Assembly: GCF_016508255.1 (NCBI RefSeq)
Contig: NZ_JADVKT010000002.1
Coordinates: forward strand, 310,001 to 374,000
DNA: 64,000 bases
Direction of reading: 5' to 3'
From: Acinetobacter calcoaceticus
GTDB lineage: Bacteria; Pseudomonadota; Gammaproteobacteria; Pseudomonadales; Moraxellaceae
Below the pieces are notes generated by a model. That model ran no database searches. It saw only the letters and a program-made list of their open reading frames with translations, and was not told the DNA's origin. Every line of letters begins with the position of its first letter. The first letter of the stretch is position 1. The position numbers were made by a program, and so were the translations under genes. Shown here piece after piece: positions 53,050 to 63,394 of the stretch.

Positions 53050-53991
53050 ATGCGCAAAAATCTCGATGGTGGACTTTTGCATGCCATGCATGCATTCCTG
53101 AAAGTGATTGATAGCGGGAGTTTCACAGCAGCAGCTGAGCAGATGGATCTGACCACAGCACAGGTTTCACGTCTTATCAGCGAGCTAGAAACACGCTTAG
53201 GTACAAAACTAATACAACGATCGACCCGTCAGCAGTCACTAACCGATATTGGTGCGGCTTATGCAGAACGTTGTCGTCAAGTGATTTCAATGGTGGATGA
53301 GGCCGAATCAGAAGTCGCTGGAACTGCTTCAAAACCGAAAGGACGTTTGCGTGTATTAAGCATGGGAAGTTTTGGGCATCACTATGTTTTTCCAGTCATG
53401 GCCGAATTTTGCAAAAATTACCCTGAACTAACCGTGGAATATACGACCTCACAATACGTTCCAGACCTGTTAGCAAAAGGGGTTGATGTCAGTCTATATC
53501 TCACTGAATCATTAACAGACTCTCGTTTTGTTGCACGTAGAATTGGTACTATTTTTTCTGTTTTATGTGCTTCACCTGCATACCTCGAGAAACATGGTGT
53601 ACCGAATTCTCCAGAAGACTTAAAAAATCATGCCTGTTTACGCTTGGTAAACCCGTCTATTACTCCAGATTGGCACCTATTAAATGCCAAAGGTGAGTCT
53701 TGCCAAATCGATATTGGTGGGCAACTCATTGCAGATAACCCTGAGTTATTGTTAGATGTGGTGCAGCAAGATATGGGAATTGCATTATTACCGATGTTTT
53801 CGGCTTTAGATGCGGTTCAAAATGGAAGATTATGTCATATCTTGCCAGAGTGGCGTTCGCCCGATATTGGGGTATATACCTTATTACCTTCACGCCATTT
53901 TATTGATGCTAAAACACGCGCATGGTTGGATTGGGTAGAAGAATATATTTCACCAAGAATTGAAATGGATGCTTCTTATTTTTATAAATAA
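53050..53991 (+). CDS. LysR-family transcriptional regulator
   Basis: 313 aa. N-terminal winged helix-turn-helix: GGLLHAMHAFLKVIDSGSFTAAAEQMDLTTAQVSRLISELETRLGTKLIQRSTRQQSLTDIGAAYAERC, residues 7-76. The C-terminal effector-binding domain is of the CrgA-like substrate-binding type. Divergent from the indolepyruvate oxidoreductase gene across 204 bp, a typical LysR arrangement, so that gene is the likely target. Inducer unknown. Confidence 0.88.
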   Translation: MRKNLDGGLLHAMHAFLKVIDSGSFTAAAEQMDLTTAQVSRLISELETRLGTKLIQRSTRQQSLTDIGAAYAERCRQVISMVDEAESEVAGTASKPKGRLRVLSMGSFGHHYVFPVMAEFCKNYPELTVEYTTSQYVPDLLAKGVDVSLYLTESLTDSRFVARRIGTIFSVLCASPAYLEKHGVPNSPEDLKNHACLRLVNPSITPDWHLLNAKGESCQIDIGGQLIADNPELLLDVVQQDMGIALLPMFSALDAVQNGRLCHILPEWRSPDIGVYTLLPSRHFIDAKTRAWLDWVEEYISPRIEMDASYFYK

Positions 53992-54242
53992 TGAGATAAA
54001 TTTTTAAGGACTACAATTGAAAAAGGATGAAGAATAATACGGATTAGAATAAAAATAGGGTAAAGAATGCTTCTGTTGAGAGAGGCATTTAATACAAAGA
54101 TAAATAATAGATTTTAAATAAAATGTGCAAAGAGATTTAATCCCAATTCCGGAACGGAATGAGATAGAGACTAGACATAATGATCTGGTACTCGGCCTAA
54201 TATTAAGCCTTATACCAGAAGTTAAGCTATTTTAATTTATTG

Positions 54243-55145
54243 TTACGCACACTTGGTTTGCCAATAAGCATTTGCATAATTCGACAAGCTTTTTCGGTTT
54301 AATACATTGCTAATATTTTGGCTGGCTTGCATCAGTTTTTCTAAGTCAATGCCAGTTTCAAATCCCATGTGTGAAAGCAAATAAAACAGATCTTCGGTCG
54401 ATACATTGCCAGAGGCGCCTTTGGCATAAGGACAACCACCAAGTCCTGCAAGGGACGAATCAAAAACTCGAATCCCTTGCTGTAGAGACTGATAAATATT
54501 GGCAATCGCCATGCCATAGGTGTTGTGGAAATGCCCAGCTAAGACCTTGCTGTCAAGTTCAGCGAGACAAGCTTGCCAAACCTTTTGAACTCGATCTGGT
54601 GTTGCCGTACCAATGGTTTCACCTAAAGATACTTCATAGCAGCCCATGTCATAGAGCCGCTTAACAACTTTCACCACTTGCTCAGGTGCAATTGCGCCTT
54701 CATAAGGACAATCGACAATACAAGAGACATAACCGCGTACACGGATGTTATGGGCTTTTGCCGCTGCCATGACATCACTAAACTTCTCAAAGCTTTCATC
54801 AATAGAGCAATTAATATTTTTACGAGTAAAGCTTTCAGAAGCTGCGGTAAATACTGCAACTTCTTTGCATCCTACCGCTTGAGCAGTTTCAAAACCTTTA
54901 ATATTGGGCGTGAGCAGGCTAAATTGCACATTGGCTGTTTGGGGTAATTGCTCAAATAGCTCATCACTTTGAGCCATTTGCGGCACCCATTTTGCCGAGA
55001 CGCATGAACCCACTTCAATCGATTTTAGGCCAGCACCAATTAGGTCCTTAATAAAGTCTAAGCGTTGTTCGACGGTTAAAGCCTGCTTCTCGTTTTGGAG
55101 GCCATCTCTGGGACCGACCTCCACGATTTTGACAAACTCACTCAT
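54243..55145 (-). CDS. liuE: hydroxymethylglutaryl-CoA lyase
   Basis: 300 aa TIM-barrel enzyme that splits HMG-CoA into acetoacetate and acetyl-CoA, the last step of leucine degradation. N-terminal VEVGPRDGLQNEK has the catalytic Arg/Asp. The HMGL signature is GLGGCPYAKGASGNVSTED with the catalytic Cys, and metal-binding His in GHFHNTYG. It overlaps the MCC alpha gene by 4 nt (ATGA), so it is the last gene of the liu operon. Confidence 0.95.
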   Translation of the reverse strand: MSEFVKIVEVGPRDGLQNEKQALTVEQRLDFIKDLIGAGLKSIEVGSCVSAKWVPQMAQSDELFEQLPQTANVQFSLLTPNIKGFETAQAVGCKEVAVFTAASESFTRKNINCSIDESFEKFSDVMAAAKAHNIRVRGYVSCIVDCPYEGAIAPEQVVKVVKRLYDMGCYEVSLGETIGTATPDRVQKVWQACLAELDSKVLAGHFHNTYGMAIANIYQSLQQGIRVFDSSLAGLGGCPYAKGASGNVSTEDLFYLLSHMGFETGIDLEKLMQASQNISNVLNRKSLSNYANAYWQTKCA

Positions 55146-57133
55146 GCAACTTCCTCCTGAGCAGGCTGAAATTCCACAAGCTCATCGCCAGCTTTGACCT
55201 GATCGCCAACTTGGAAATATGAATCTACAATCAAGCCGTCTTTAGGGGCACGAATGGTATATTCCATCTTCATCGCTTCAAGCGTCATTAAAATATCGTC
55301 TTTCTTCACGCTATGATTTGCACTTACTAGCACTTGAGTGACTACACCCGGCATTGGTGCTTTAAGGTGACCTTCGTCAGCTTGGCTATCTGCTTGATTA
55401 AAGTCTTGACGGATATAAGCAAACTTATAGCTTTGTCCATTTTTGAATAAGGTGATGCCTTGCTGACTTTGATTAAAAGACAGCTTTTGCTGAGTACCAT
55501 TAATTTTAATAGACGCGGTGTGGGCATCAATCAACTCACCCGAAATCGGGTAGCTTTGACCGTTATATTCTGCGGTGAATTCACCTTCATTTGAGGCAAA
55601 CTTGATTTGGATATTTTGGTTTAAATAGTTCAGTTTAATACTGTGCTGATAAGCAATATTTAAACGCCAAAGTGGTTGAGCCTGCCAAAGCTGTTTTTGG
55701 CTTGAGCTGTTGTTATTAAGTTTACTTAGAAACTCAATAAATGCCGCTGCCACCACAAGTTCTGGTTTGATTTCTTCAGGACTAAACAAGAAGTTTTGTT
55801 CACGTTGAATCAGGTTGGTATCAAGCTTGGCTTGTTTAAACGATTCGCTACGAACAATCTTTTCCAGAAAGGCAATGTTGTTGCCTAAGCCATCTACATG
55901 GAATTGGCTTAACGCGTGTTGCATTTGAATAAGTGCAGCTTCACGGTTTTTACCCCATACGATGAGTTTGGCAATCATTGGGTCGTAATACGTTGTGATT
56001 TCATCGCCTTCGACAATACCGCTATCTACACGTACATATTGGTTTTGAGTTGGGTAGTGTAGATAGTCAATTTTACCAATGGCAGGTAAAAAGCCTTTTT
56101 CAGGTTCTTCTGCGTAGATACGTGCTTCGAGTGCATGTCCGTGAATGTGTAATTCGTTTTGTAGTTTAGGTAAAGGTTCGCCATAAGCCACACGAAGTTG
56201 CCATTCAACAAGGTCTTCACCTGTAATCATTTCGGTGACAGGGTGCTCGACTTGTAAGCGCGTATTCATTTCCATGAAATACGCCGTACCATCTTGTTCC
56301 ACAATAAACTCAACCGTACCTGCGCCGACATAATCTACCGCACGTGCAGCATCAATTGCAGCTTGGCGCATTGCATTGAGCTTTTCGCTGGGCATTTGTG
56401 GAGCAGGGGCTTCTTCTAGCACTTTTTGATGGCGACGCTGTACCGAACAATCACGTTCAAACAAATGCACATAGTTGCCATGCGTGTCACCAAACACTTG
56501 CACTTCAATATGACGCGGTTGAATCACATAACGCTCAATCAAGACATCATCATTACCAAAGCTCGATTTGGCTTCACGTTTACAAGAGGCTAAGGCATGC
56601 AGAAAATCTTCACTGCGTTCAACCAGACTCATGCCTTTACCACCACCGCCGGCACTGGCTTTAATTAAAACTGGATAGCCAATTTGGTCGGCCTGTTGTT
56701 TTAAAAATTCGGCATCTTGGTTGGTTCCGTGATAACCCGGTGTTAATGGTACACCTGCTTTTTCCATTAGAGATTTAGAGGTGGCCTTTAAACCCATTGC
56801 TAAAATGGCATCCACTGGTGGGCCAATAAAGCAAATATTGTGTTGTTGGCAAGCAAGCGCAAATTGGTCATTTTCTGATAAAAAACCGTAACCCGGATGA
56901 ATCGCTTGGCTGCCTGTATCAATTGCTGCCTGAATAATACGGTCAGCTTGTAAATAACTTTGCGTTGCAGGGGACTGACCAATATAGATGGCTTCATCGG
57001 CAAGTTTGACGTGTTGTGCATTTGCATCTGCATCGGAGTAAACAGCAACTGTTGCGATACCTAATTTTTTGGCTGTACGAATCACACGACAGGCAATCTC
57101 GCCACGGTTCGCAATTAAAATCTTTTCAAACAT
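55142..57133 (-). CDS. liuD: methylcrotonyl-CoA carboxylase biotin-containing alpha subunit
   Basis: 663 aa. Biotin carboxylase domain at the N-terminus (FEKILIANRGEIACRVIRTAKKLGI; ATP-grasp loop GYPVLIKASAGGGGKGM; MNTRLQVEHPVTEMITG). A linker of about 140 residues follows, then the C-terminal biotinyl domain with EAMKMEY, whose Lys is biotinylated. Carboxylates 3-methylcrotonyl-CoA with the beta subunit encoded at 57958. Length and order (after methylglutaconyl-CoA hydratase) match liu operons. Acetyl-CoA carboxylase AccC lacks the biotinyl domain, so is excluded. Confidence 0.94.
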   Translation of the reverse strand: MFEKILIANRGEIACRVIRTAKKLGIATVAVYSDADANAQHVKLADEAIYIGQSPATQSYLQADRIIQAAIDTGSQAIHPGYGFLSENDQFALACQQHNICFIGPPVDAILAMGLKATSKSLMEKAGVPLTPGYHGTNQDAEFLKQQADQIGYPVLIKASAGGGGKGMSLVERSEDFLHALASCKREAKSSFGNDDVLIERYVIQPRHIEVQVFGDTHGNYVHLFERDCSVQRRHQKVLEEAPAPQMPSEKLNAMRQAAIDAARAVDYVGAGTVEFIVEQDGTAYFMEMNTRLQVEHPVTEMITGEDLVEWQLRVAYGEPLPKLQNELHIHGHALEARIYAEEPEKGFLPAIGKIDYLHYPTQNQYVRVDSGIVEGDEITTYYDPMIAKLIVWGKNREAALIQMQHALSQFHVDGLGNNIAFLEKIVRSESFKQAKLDTNLIQREQNFLFSPEEIKPELVVAAAFIEFLSKLNNNSSSQKQLWQAQPLWRLNIAYQHSIKLNYLNQNIQIKFASNEGEFTAEYNGQSYPISGELIDAHTASIKINGTQQKLSFNQSQQGITLFKNGQSYKFAYIRQDFNQADSQADEGHLKAPMPGVVTQVLVSANHSVKKDDILMTLEAMKMEYTIRAPKDGLIVDSYFQVGDQVKAGDELVEFQPAQEEVA

Positions 57134-57144
57134 GATGATCGTCC

Positions 57145-57948
57145 TTAATTATTGTTATTTGAGTTAGAAACCCACGCAGGCTGTTGTTTATTTAAAAAGG
57201 CGCTTAGTCCTTCTTTTGCCTCGCTGCCTTGACGAACTTGAGCAATATGATGCGCCGTTTGTTGCAGCAAGTCATTGCTCATGGTTTGGTTACTTACCAT
57301 TTGAATGAGTTCCTTTGATGCTGCTTGAGCGTATGGGCCACCGAGTAATAGAGCATCAATAATTTCTTGAACTTTTCTGTCTAAGTCTTCTGCATCTGCA
57401 ACTTCGTGTGCCAAGCCAATTTGTTTAGCATCACGTGCTGAAATTCTCTCAGCTGTCAAGAAGTAACGAGAAGCTTGTCGTGCACCAATTGCACGGATCA
57501 CATAGGGACTAATGGTAGAAGGAGCAAGACCTAAACGTACTTCAGAAGTTGCAAATTTAGCGTCAGTACTGGCAATGCAAATATCACAAGCTGATGCCAA
57601 ACCCATACCGCCACCAAAGGCAATGCCATGCACACGAGCAATAGTCGGTTGCTTAAGCGTTGCAAGTGCATCTAACATTTGTGCAAGTTTCAATGCATCT
57701 GCTTCATTTTCTGCTGAAGATGCCTGACCCGCCTGTTTCATCCAGTTCAGGTCAGCACCTGCCGAAAAGCTTTTGCCGCGACCCGCTAGGACTACCACAC
57801 GTATATCATCACGTGTATTAATTTGCTTAAAACAAGCATGTAACTCTTCAATAACTGTTGTATTAAAGGCATTGTGCAATTCAGGGCGATTCAGCCAAAC
57901 ATAGGCAACTTGACCTTGTTGTTCGAGTTGTAAAAATTGATAGCTCAT
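57145..57948 (-). CDS. liuC: 3-methylglutaconyl-CoA hydratase
   Basis: 267 aa crotonase. Oxyanion loop GRGKSFSAGADLNWMK; the second motif ARVHGIAFGGGMGLASACDICIA. SEVRLGLAPSTISPYVIRAIG is typical of AUH/LiuC methylglutaconyl hydratases. Start at ATG 57948, with GAGG eight nt upstream; a GTG at 57954 is in frame. Operon order between MCC beta and alpha supports the call. Confidence 0.93.
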   Translation of the reverse strand: MSYQFLQLEQQGQVAYVWLNRPELHNAFNTTVIEELHACFKQINTRDDIRVVVLAGRGKSFSAGADLNWMKQAGQASSAENEADALKLAQMLDALATLKQPTIARVHGIAFGGGMGLASACDICIASTDAKFATSEVRLGLAPSTISPYVIRAIGARQASRYFLTAERISARDAKQIGLAHEVADAEDLDRKVQEIIDALLLGGPYAQAASKELIQMVSNQTMSNDLLQQTAHHIAQVRQGSEAKEGLSAFLNKQQPAWVSNSNNNN

Positions 57949-57957
57949 ATACACCTC

Positions 57958-59559
57958 TTACATGCGGAATACGCCAAATTTGGTTGGCTGGATTGGGGCA
58001 TTCATAGCAGCGGCAAGACTTAAACCAAGTACCTGACGAGTTTGAGCTGGGTCAATTACACCATCATCCCAAAGGCGGGCAGAAGCATAGTACGGATGGC
58101 CTTGGCGCTCGTATTGTTCACGAATTGGTTGTTTAAACTCATCTTCCTCTTGCGCTGACCACTCTGCACCTTTTTGCTCAATTTGATCACGTTTTAAGGT
58201 TGAGAGTACGCTTGCTGCTTGCTCGCCACCCATCACTGAAATACGAGAGTTCGGCCAAGTCCATAAAAAGCGCGGTGAATAAGCACGGCCACACATCCCG
58301 TAGTTACCTGCACCAAAAGAACCACCAATAATCAGGGTGAGTTTAGGTACATTTGCAGTCGCAACTGCCATCACCAATTTGGCACCATTTTTTGCAATGC
58401 CTTCATTTTCATACTGACGGCCAACCATAAAGCCCGTAATATTTTGCAAAAATAACAATGGAATATTGCGCTGTGTGCATAGCTCAATAAAGTGTGCACC
58501 TTTTTGTGCAGACTCTGAAAATAAAATCCCGTTATTGGCAATAATGCCGACTGGCATACCGTAAAGCGAAGCAAATCCAGTAATCAGTGTTGAACCGAAG
58601 CGAGCTTTAAACTCATCAAAACGCGAGCCGTCTACAATACGCGCAATGACTTCGCGAATGTCAAAAGGCTTACGTGCATCACTTGGCACCACACCATAGA
58701 GTTCCGATGCATCAAACAGCGGTTCATCAACTTGTTTACTTAAGTCATTTGGCTTTTTATTGAGGTTAGCAACAATGTTCCGTGCAATCGCAATTGCATG
58801 TTCATCATTTTCAGCTAAATGGTCAGCTACACCTGAAAGACGTGTGTGTACATCGCCACCGCCTAAGTCTTCACTGCTCACCACTTCGCCTGTTGCAGCT
58901 TTTACAAGTGGAGGGCCACCTAAGAAAATCGTACCCTGATTACGTACAATAATGGTTTCATCAGACATGGCAGGTACATAAGCCCCACCTGCGGTACAGC
59001 TCCCCATCACCACAGCAATTTGAGCAATCCCTAGGCTCGACATACGTGCCTGATTATAGAAAATACGCCCGAAGTGATCGCGGTCTGGGAAGACTTCATC
59101 TTGCATTGGTAAATAGGCACCGCCTGAATCTACCAAATAAATACAAGGCAAGTGATTTTGTTCAGCAATTTCTTGTGCGCGTAAATGTTTTTTAACCGTA
59201 AGGGGATAATACGTACCGCCTTTAACCGTTGCATCGTTGGCAACGATCATGCAAGTGATGCCGTTGACTTGACCAATACCAGCAATCACACCCGCAGCAG
59301 GAACATCATCTTGATAAACGTTGTATGCTGCCAATTGACCAATTTCTAAAAATGCCGTGCCGACGTCAATCAATTGATCAATACGTTCACGGGGTAAAAG
59401 TTTACCTCGAGCCAAATGTTTTTGACGGGCATTTTCACCACCACCTAAAGCAACACGCTGTGCAACTTGTTTTAGATCTGTGACCAATGTTTGCATGGCT
59501 TGTTGGTTTGTTTTGAAGTCTTCACTTCTAACATTAATCTTGCTTTGTAATTGGTTCAT
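57958..59559 (-). CDS. liuB: methylcrotonyl-CoA carboxylase beta subunit (carboxyltransferase)
   Basis: 533 aa. Carboxyltransferase of the crotonase-like CT superfamily. It has paired oxyanion segments [29 protein letters not shown] and [33 protein letters not shown], the latter diagnostic of MCC beta. Follows ivd by 24 nt. SD AAGGACG lies upstream of ATG. Functions as alpha-beta complex with the product at 55142. Confidence 0.95.
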   Translation of the reverse strand: MNQLQSKINVRSEDFKTNQQAMQTLVTDLKQVAQRVALGGGENARQKHLARGKLLPRERIDQLIDVGTAFLEIGQLAAYNVYQDDVPAAGVIAGIGQVNGITCMIVANDATVKGGTYYPLTVKKHLRAQEIAEQNHLPCIYLVDSGGAYLPMQDEVFPDRDHFGRIFYNQARMSSLGIAQIAVVMGSCTAGGAYVPAMSDETIIVRNQGTIFLGGPPLVKAATGEVVSSEDLGGGDVHTRLSGVADHLAENDEHAIAIARNIVANLNKKPNDLSKQVDEPLFDASELYGVVPSDARKPFDIREVIARIVDGSRFDEFKARFGSTLITGFASLYGMPVGIIANNGILFSESAQKGAHFIELCTQRNIPLLFLQNITGFMVGRQYENEGIAKNGAKLVMAVATANVPKLTLIIGGSFGAGNYGMCGRAYSPRFLWTWPNSRISVMGGEQAASVLSTLKRDQIEQKGAEWSAQEEDEFKQPIREQYERQGHPYYASARLWDDGVIDPAQTRQVLGLSLAAAMNAPIQPTKFGVFRM

Positions 59560-59583
59560 AAGATGCGTCCTTATTTATAATTA

Positions 59584-60756
59584 TTATTTGGTTTCATTGA
59601 AGAGTTCGCGGCCAATCAGCATACGGCGAATTTCAGAAGTTCCAGCACCAATTTCATAAAGTTTTGCATCGCGCCATAAACGGCCAGCAGGGAATTCATT
59701 GATATAACCGTTGCCGCCTAAAGTCTGAATTGCTTCACCAGCCATCCATGTTGCTTTTTCAGCAGCATATAAAATGGCACTTGCGGCATCTTTACGTAGG
59801 CTGCGGTCATGGTCAGCTTTATCGCAAGCAGCACCAACGGCATAGACGAGGGCTTTACAAGCTAACCAAGTTGAATACATATCGGCAAGTTTTCCTTGCA
59901 TGAGCTGGAATTCACCTAAAGCCTGACCAAACTGTTCACGCTGATGTACATAAGGAATCACGACATCTAAACAGGCATCCATAATTCCTAAAGGTCCAGC
60001 ACTTAAAACCGCACGTTCGTAGTCCAGACCACTCATAAGCACTTTGGTGCCATTACCCACGCCGCCAAGCACGTTTTCCGCAGGTACTTCCACATTGTCA
60101 AAAAACAGAGGGTAAGTGTTAGAACCACGCATACCCAGTTTGTCTAAGTGGTTACCATGACTAAAGCCTTTCATGTCTTTTTCAATTAAAAAAGCAGTCA
60201 TGCCTTTTGCACCAGCTTTTGGGTCAGTTTTGGCATAAACCACAAGCACATCTGCATCACCACCATTGGTGATCCACATTTTTGAACCGTTTAACACGAA
60301 ATGATCACCTTTTTGTTCGGCACGTAATTTCATGCTAACCACATCAGAACCGGCGTTTGGTTCAGACATAGCGAGGGCACCTACATATTCACCAGAAATC
60401 AGTTTGGGTAAATATTTCTGTTTTTGTTGTTCGTTACCGTTACGGTTAATTTGGTTTACACATAAATTAGAATGAGCGCCGTAAGAAAGGCCAATGGCTG
60501 CCGAAGCGCGAGAAATTTCTTGCAGGGCAATAATATGAGCCAGATAACCCATATTGGCACCGCCATATTCTTCAGAAACTGTCATGCCTAAAAGACCCAT
60601 ATCTCCGAATTTTTTCCAGAGATGTGCAGGGAATTTATTGTCTTGATCAACTTGTTGAGCAATCGGCGCAATTTCCTTTGCACAAAATGCAGCAACTGAA
60701 TCTTGAAGCGCAATTAAAGTTTCATCTAGACCGAAATTCAAGCTGCGTAGGTTCAT
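59584..60756 (-). CDS. liuA: isovaleryl-CoA dehydrogenase
   Basis: 390 aa flavoprotein that oxidises isovaleryl-CoA to 3-methylcrotonyl-CoA. Motifs: [40 protein letters not shown], and [20 protein letters not shown] at the C-terminus. In that last motif the Glu of other acyl-CoA dehydrogenases is replaced by Gly. The catalytic Glu is instead in [15 protein letters not shown], the known isovaleryl-CoA dehydrogenase arrangement, which makes this assignment specific. First gene of the liu operon, divergent from a TetR gene. Confidence 0.95.
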   Translation of the reverse strand: MNLRSLNFGLDETLIALQDSVAAFCAKEIAPIAQQVDQDNKFPAHLWKKFGDMGLLGMTVSEEYGGANMGYLAHIIALQEISRASAAIGLSYGAHSNLCVNQINRNGNEQQKQKYLPKLISGEYVGALAMSEPNAGSDVVSMKLRAEQKGDHFVLNGSKMWITNGGDADVLVVYAKTDPKAGAKGMTAFLIEKDMKGFSHGNHLDKLGMRGSNTYPLFFDNVEVPAENVLGGVGNGTKVLMSGLDYERAVLSAGPLGIMDACLDVVIPYVHQREQFGQALGEFQLMQGKLADMYSTWLACKALVYAVGAACDKADHDRSLRKDAASAILYAAEKATWMAGEAIQTLGGNGYINEFPAGRLWRDAKLYEIGAGTSEIRRMLIGRELFNETK

Positions 60757-60843
60757 AATCTTTTCATCCTATTGGTTATATTTGTTGTCCATAAATATTT
60801 TGTGGGTGTTTGATAAGTAACATACAATGATTTTTCAAAAAAG

Positions 60844-60857
60844 TGAATACTGATTCA
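60844..60857. promoter_or_regulatory. operator candidate for the TetR regulator, left half
   Basis: TGAAT-actg-ATTCA, five-base arms in the liuA-TetR intergenic region. Confidence 0.35.
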
Positions 60858-60882
60858 TAAAATGATTTACAATTCATTTTAT
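60857..60882. promoter_or_regulatory. operator candidate for the TetR regulator, right half
   Basis: ATAAAATGA (60857-60865) and its exact complement TCATTTTAT (60874-60882), 18 bp before the TetR start codon. Typical for an autoregulated divergent promoter. Confidence 0.5.
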
Positions 60883-60899
60883 TTGTTAGAGAATAAATT

Positions 60900-61517
60900 A
60901 TGAGCTATAAACGATCATCTTTAATGCAGGAGCGGATGGAGCAAAATCGTAAGTCGATTTTGAATTCAGCCAGAAAAATAATTTCAGAAGGAGGGTTTAA
61001 AGACGCGCAAATACAAACAATTGCAGAGCAAGCGGGTGTATCAAGTGGTCTGGTTTATCGCTACTTCGATAATAAAAGCCAAGTACTCATTGAGGTTTTG
61101 TCTGATGCCATTAATACAGAACTCTTGGTGATTGATTCAATTACCGAAAGTGACTTATCGGCAAAGCAGAAATTACACAAGGCGGTGGCAACCTTTGTAA
61201 AACGGGCACTCAATAGTCCTCAGCTTGCATATTCACTCATGTTTGAACCCGTCGATTCAACGGTTGAGCATGAGCGTTTTCGTGTGAAGCAATTGATTAA
61301 GCAAAGTATTAAAAAAATACTGGCAGATGGAAATGCAAGTGGTGAGTTTGTCTTGGATGATTTAAACACAGCCGCACTTTGTGTTGTTGGAGCCATGACT
61401 TATGTGGTGGTTGAACCTCTAGACCCAGCTCAAAATACCAAGTTTGATCATGCGCACAAAGACTATTTTTCAAAACAGATTGCTGACTTTTGTGTGGATG
61501 CTGTGCAAAAGAAATAG
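60900..61517 (+). CDS. TetR-family regulator of the liu genes
   Basis: 205 aa. HTH region NRKSILNSARKIISEGGFKDAQIQTIAEQAGVSSGLVYRYFDNKSQVLIEVLSDA, residues 17-70. Divergent from ivd, co-directional with the acyl-CoA synthetase. TetR regulators called LiuQ control leucine-degradation genes in some beta- and gammaproteobacteria, which I take as the likely role. Probably derepressed by a CoA intermediate; inference. Confidence 0.85.
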   Translation: MSYKRSSLMQERMEQNRKSILNSARKIISEGGFKDAQIQTIAEQAGVSSGLVYRYFDNKSQVLIEVLSDAINTELLVIDSITESDLSAKQKLHKAVATFVKRALNSPQLAYSLMFEPVDSTVEHERFRVKQLIKQSIKKILADGNASGEFVLDDLNTAALCVVGAMTYVVVEPLDPAQNTKFDHAHKDYFSKQIADFCVDAVQKK

Positions 61518-61628
61518 GGCATATAAAAGATAAACGTCACAAAATAAGCAGTTTAGGAAAGTAGTTGCAGTAACAATAATTAGGATTAGGTAAGAAGAGA
61601 ATTACAAAGAATCAAGGAGAATGATTCA

Positions 61629-63323
61629 ATGCAACAAGAACGGTTAAGCTACGCCTCGGGACCAAGCACACAGCCCTTATTGGGTATGACTATTGGTGAA
61701 CAATTTGATCAGGCCTGTCGGCAATATGCAGAAAAGGAAGCAATCGTCAGTTTCCACCAAAACAGACGATTAACCTATAAAGCTTTACAGGATGAAGTAA
61801 ACGCTTTTGCTTGTAGTCTTTTAAAATTGGGATTAAAAAAAGGAGATCGGTTAGCCATCTGGTCGCCAAACTGTGTGGAATGGACTGTAACCCAATTTGC
61901 AGCTTTTAAAGCAGGGATTATCTTAGTTAATTTAAATACAGCTTATAAAAGTCATGAACTTGAATATGTGTTGAATAAAGTCTCATGCAAAGCATTGATT
62001 ATTGCTTCCCAATTCAAAACGACTGATTACCAAGAATTACTGACAAAAATTGCCCCTGAGCTAACCAACAGTCCTGATAAAGTGCTCAGTTCAGAGCGGC
62101 TGCCACATTTAAACTTTGTGATTAAAATAGATGATCAGCAACATACAGGCATCCATCGTTTTAGTGATTTAGTCACTACACCCACTTCTGAACAGCTAGA
62201 ACAATTAATACAATTAGCGAAGCAACATCAGTTTGATGAGACTATTAATATTCAATTTACCTCAGGTACAACAGGTAACCCTAAAGGGACCATGTTGACC
62301 CACCATAATATTTTAAATAATGGTTATTTTGTGGGTGAAGGTATTCGTTTAACACCTCAAGATAAAGTCTGTATTTCTGTGCCGTTGTTTCATTGTTTTG
62401 GCATGGTTATGGGGAATTTAGCATGCGTTACGCATGGTTCAACCATGGTCTATCCATCGGCGGTATTTAATCCTTTAGAGACTTTAAAAGCGATTCATCA
62501 AGAACGTTGTACGGCAGCTTATGGCGTACCAACTATGTTTATTGCAACTCTAGAACATGAGCAGTTTAATGAGTTTGATCTGTCGAGTTTAAGAACAGGT
62601 ATTATGGCAGGCAGCCCTTGTCCACGTGAAATCATGCAGCGGGTCATAGACCGCATGCATATGTCTGAAATCACCATTTGTTATGGCATGACCGAAACCT
62701 CGCCAGTGAGTGTACAAAGTTCAGTAAATGATTCAATTGATAAACGCGTGAGTACAGTTGGACATGTTCACCCACATGTTGAAATTAAAATTGTCGATTT
62801 AGAAGGGCAGATTGTTCCGCAAGCAACTTTAGGTGAATTATGCGTTCGTGGTTATTCAGTGATGGCTGGTTATTGGGGCGAAGAAGAAAAGACTAAAGAG
62901 GTCATTGATTCAGCTGGCTGGATGCATACGGGTGATATTGCCGAAATGGATCAAGATGGTTTTATTAAAATTAAAGGCCGTATTAAAGATGTCGTGATTC
63001 GTGGTGGAGAAAACCTCTTTCCAAAAGAAATTGAAGACTTTCTATATACCCATCCTGATGTAAGTGATGTCCAAGTGATTGGTTTGCCAGATGCGAGATA
63101 TGGTGAAGAACTCTGTGCTTGTATTATTTTGCATGAACATCATCAAATTGATGAAAATAGTATTCGCCAATTCTGCAAAGAGCATATTTCACATAACAAA
63201 GTGCCGCGCTATGTCCGATTCTTTAATGAGTTTCCAATGACTGCTTCTGGTAAAGCCCAAAAGTTTAAGTTACAAGAAATTATGCGTGCTGAGCTTAACT
63301 TAACAGGAAATGTCTTTGATTGA
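61629..63323 (+). CDS. AMP-dependent acyl-CoA synthetase (short/medium chain)
   Basis: 564 aa adenylate-forming ligase. P-loop INIQFTSGTTGNPKGTMLTHHN at about residues 208-229, the YGMTETSP adenine-binding motif, WMHTGDIAEMDQDGFIKIKGRIKDVVIRGGENLFPKEIE with the hinge Lys/Asp region, and the C-terminal catalytic Lys in PMTASGKAQKFKL. SD AAGGAGAATG precedes ATG 61629. It could activate isovalerate, acetoacetate or another short acid for the liu pathway. 111 bp after the TetR gene, possibly in the same transcript. Confidence 0.9.
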   Translation: MQQERLSYASGPSTQPLLGMTIGEQFDQACRQYAEKEAIVSFHQNRRLTYKALQDEVNAFACSLLKLGLKKGDRLAIWSPNCVEWTVTQFAAFKAGIILVNLNTAYKSHELEYVLNKVSCKALIIASQFKTTDYQELLTKIAPELTNSPDKVLSSERLPHLNFVIKIDDQQHTGIHRFSDLVTTPTSEQLEQLIQLAKQHQFDETINIQFTSGTTGNPKGTMLTHHNILNNGYFVGEGIRLTPQDKVCISVPLFHCFGMVMGNLACVTHGSTMVYPSAVFNPLETLKAIHQERCTAAYGVPTMFIATLEHEQFNEFDLSSLRTGIMAGSPCPREIMQRVIDRMHMSEITICYGMTETSPVSVQSSVNDSIDKRVSTVGHVHPHVEIKIVDLEGQIVPQATLGELCVRGYSVMAGYWGEEEKTKEVIDSAGWMHTGDIAEMDQDGFIKIKGRIKDVVIRGGENLFPKEIEDFLYTHPDVSDVQVIGLPDARYGEELCACIILHEHHQIDENSIRQFCKEHISHNKVPRYVRFFNEFPMTASGKAQKFKLQEIMRAELNLTGNVFD

Positions 63324-63394
63324 AGAGGTCTAAAGCTCCGTTAAATTGCAGCAAATTATAAAGTGAAAGGTAGTTTCAAAAGGGATAAAACAAA

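Noticed and set aside
53992..54242. 251-bp gap between the LysR gene and the HMG-CoA lyase gene, checked for a small gene or RNA.
   Set aside because: AT-rich, with no ORF of note and no strong hairpin; nothing to report.
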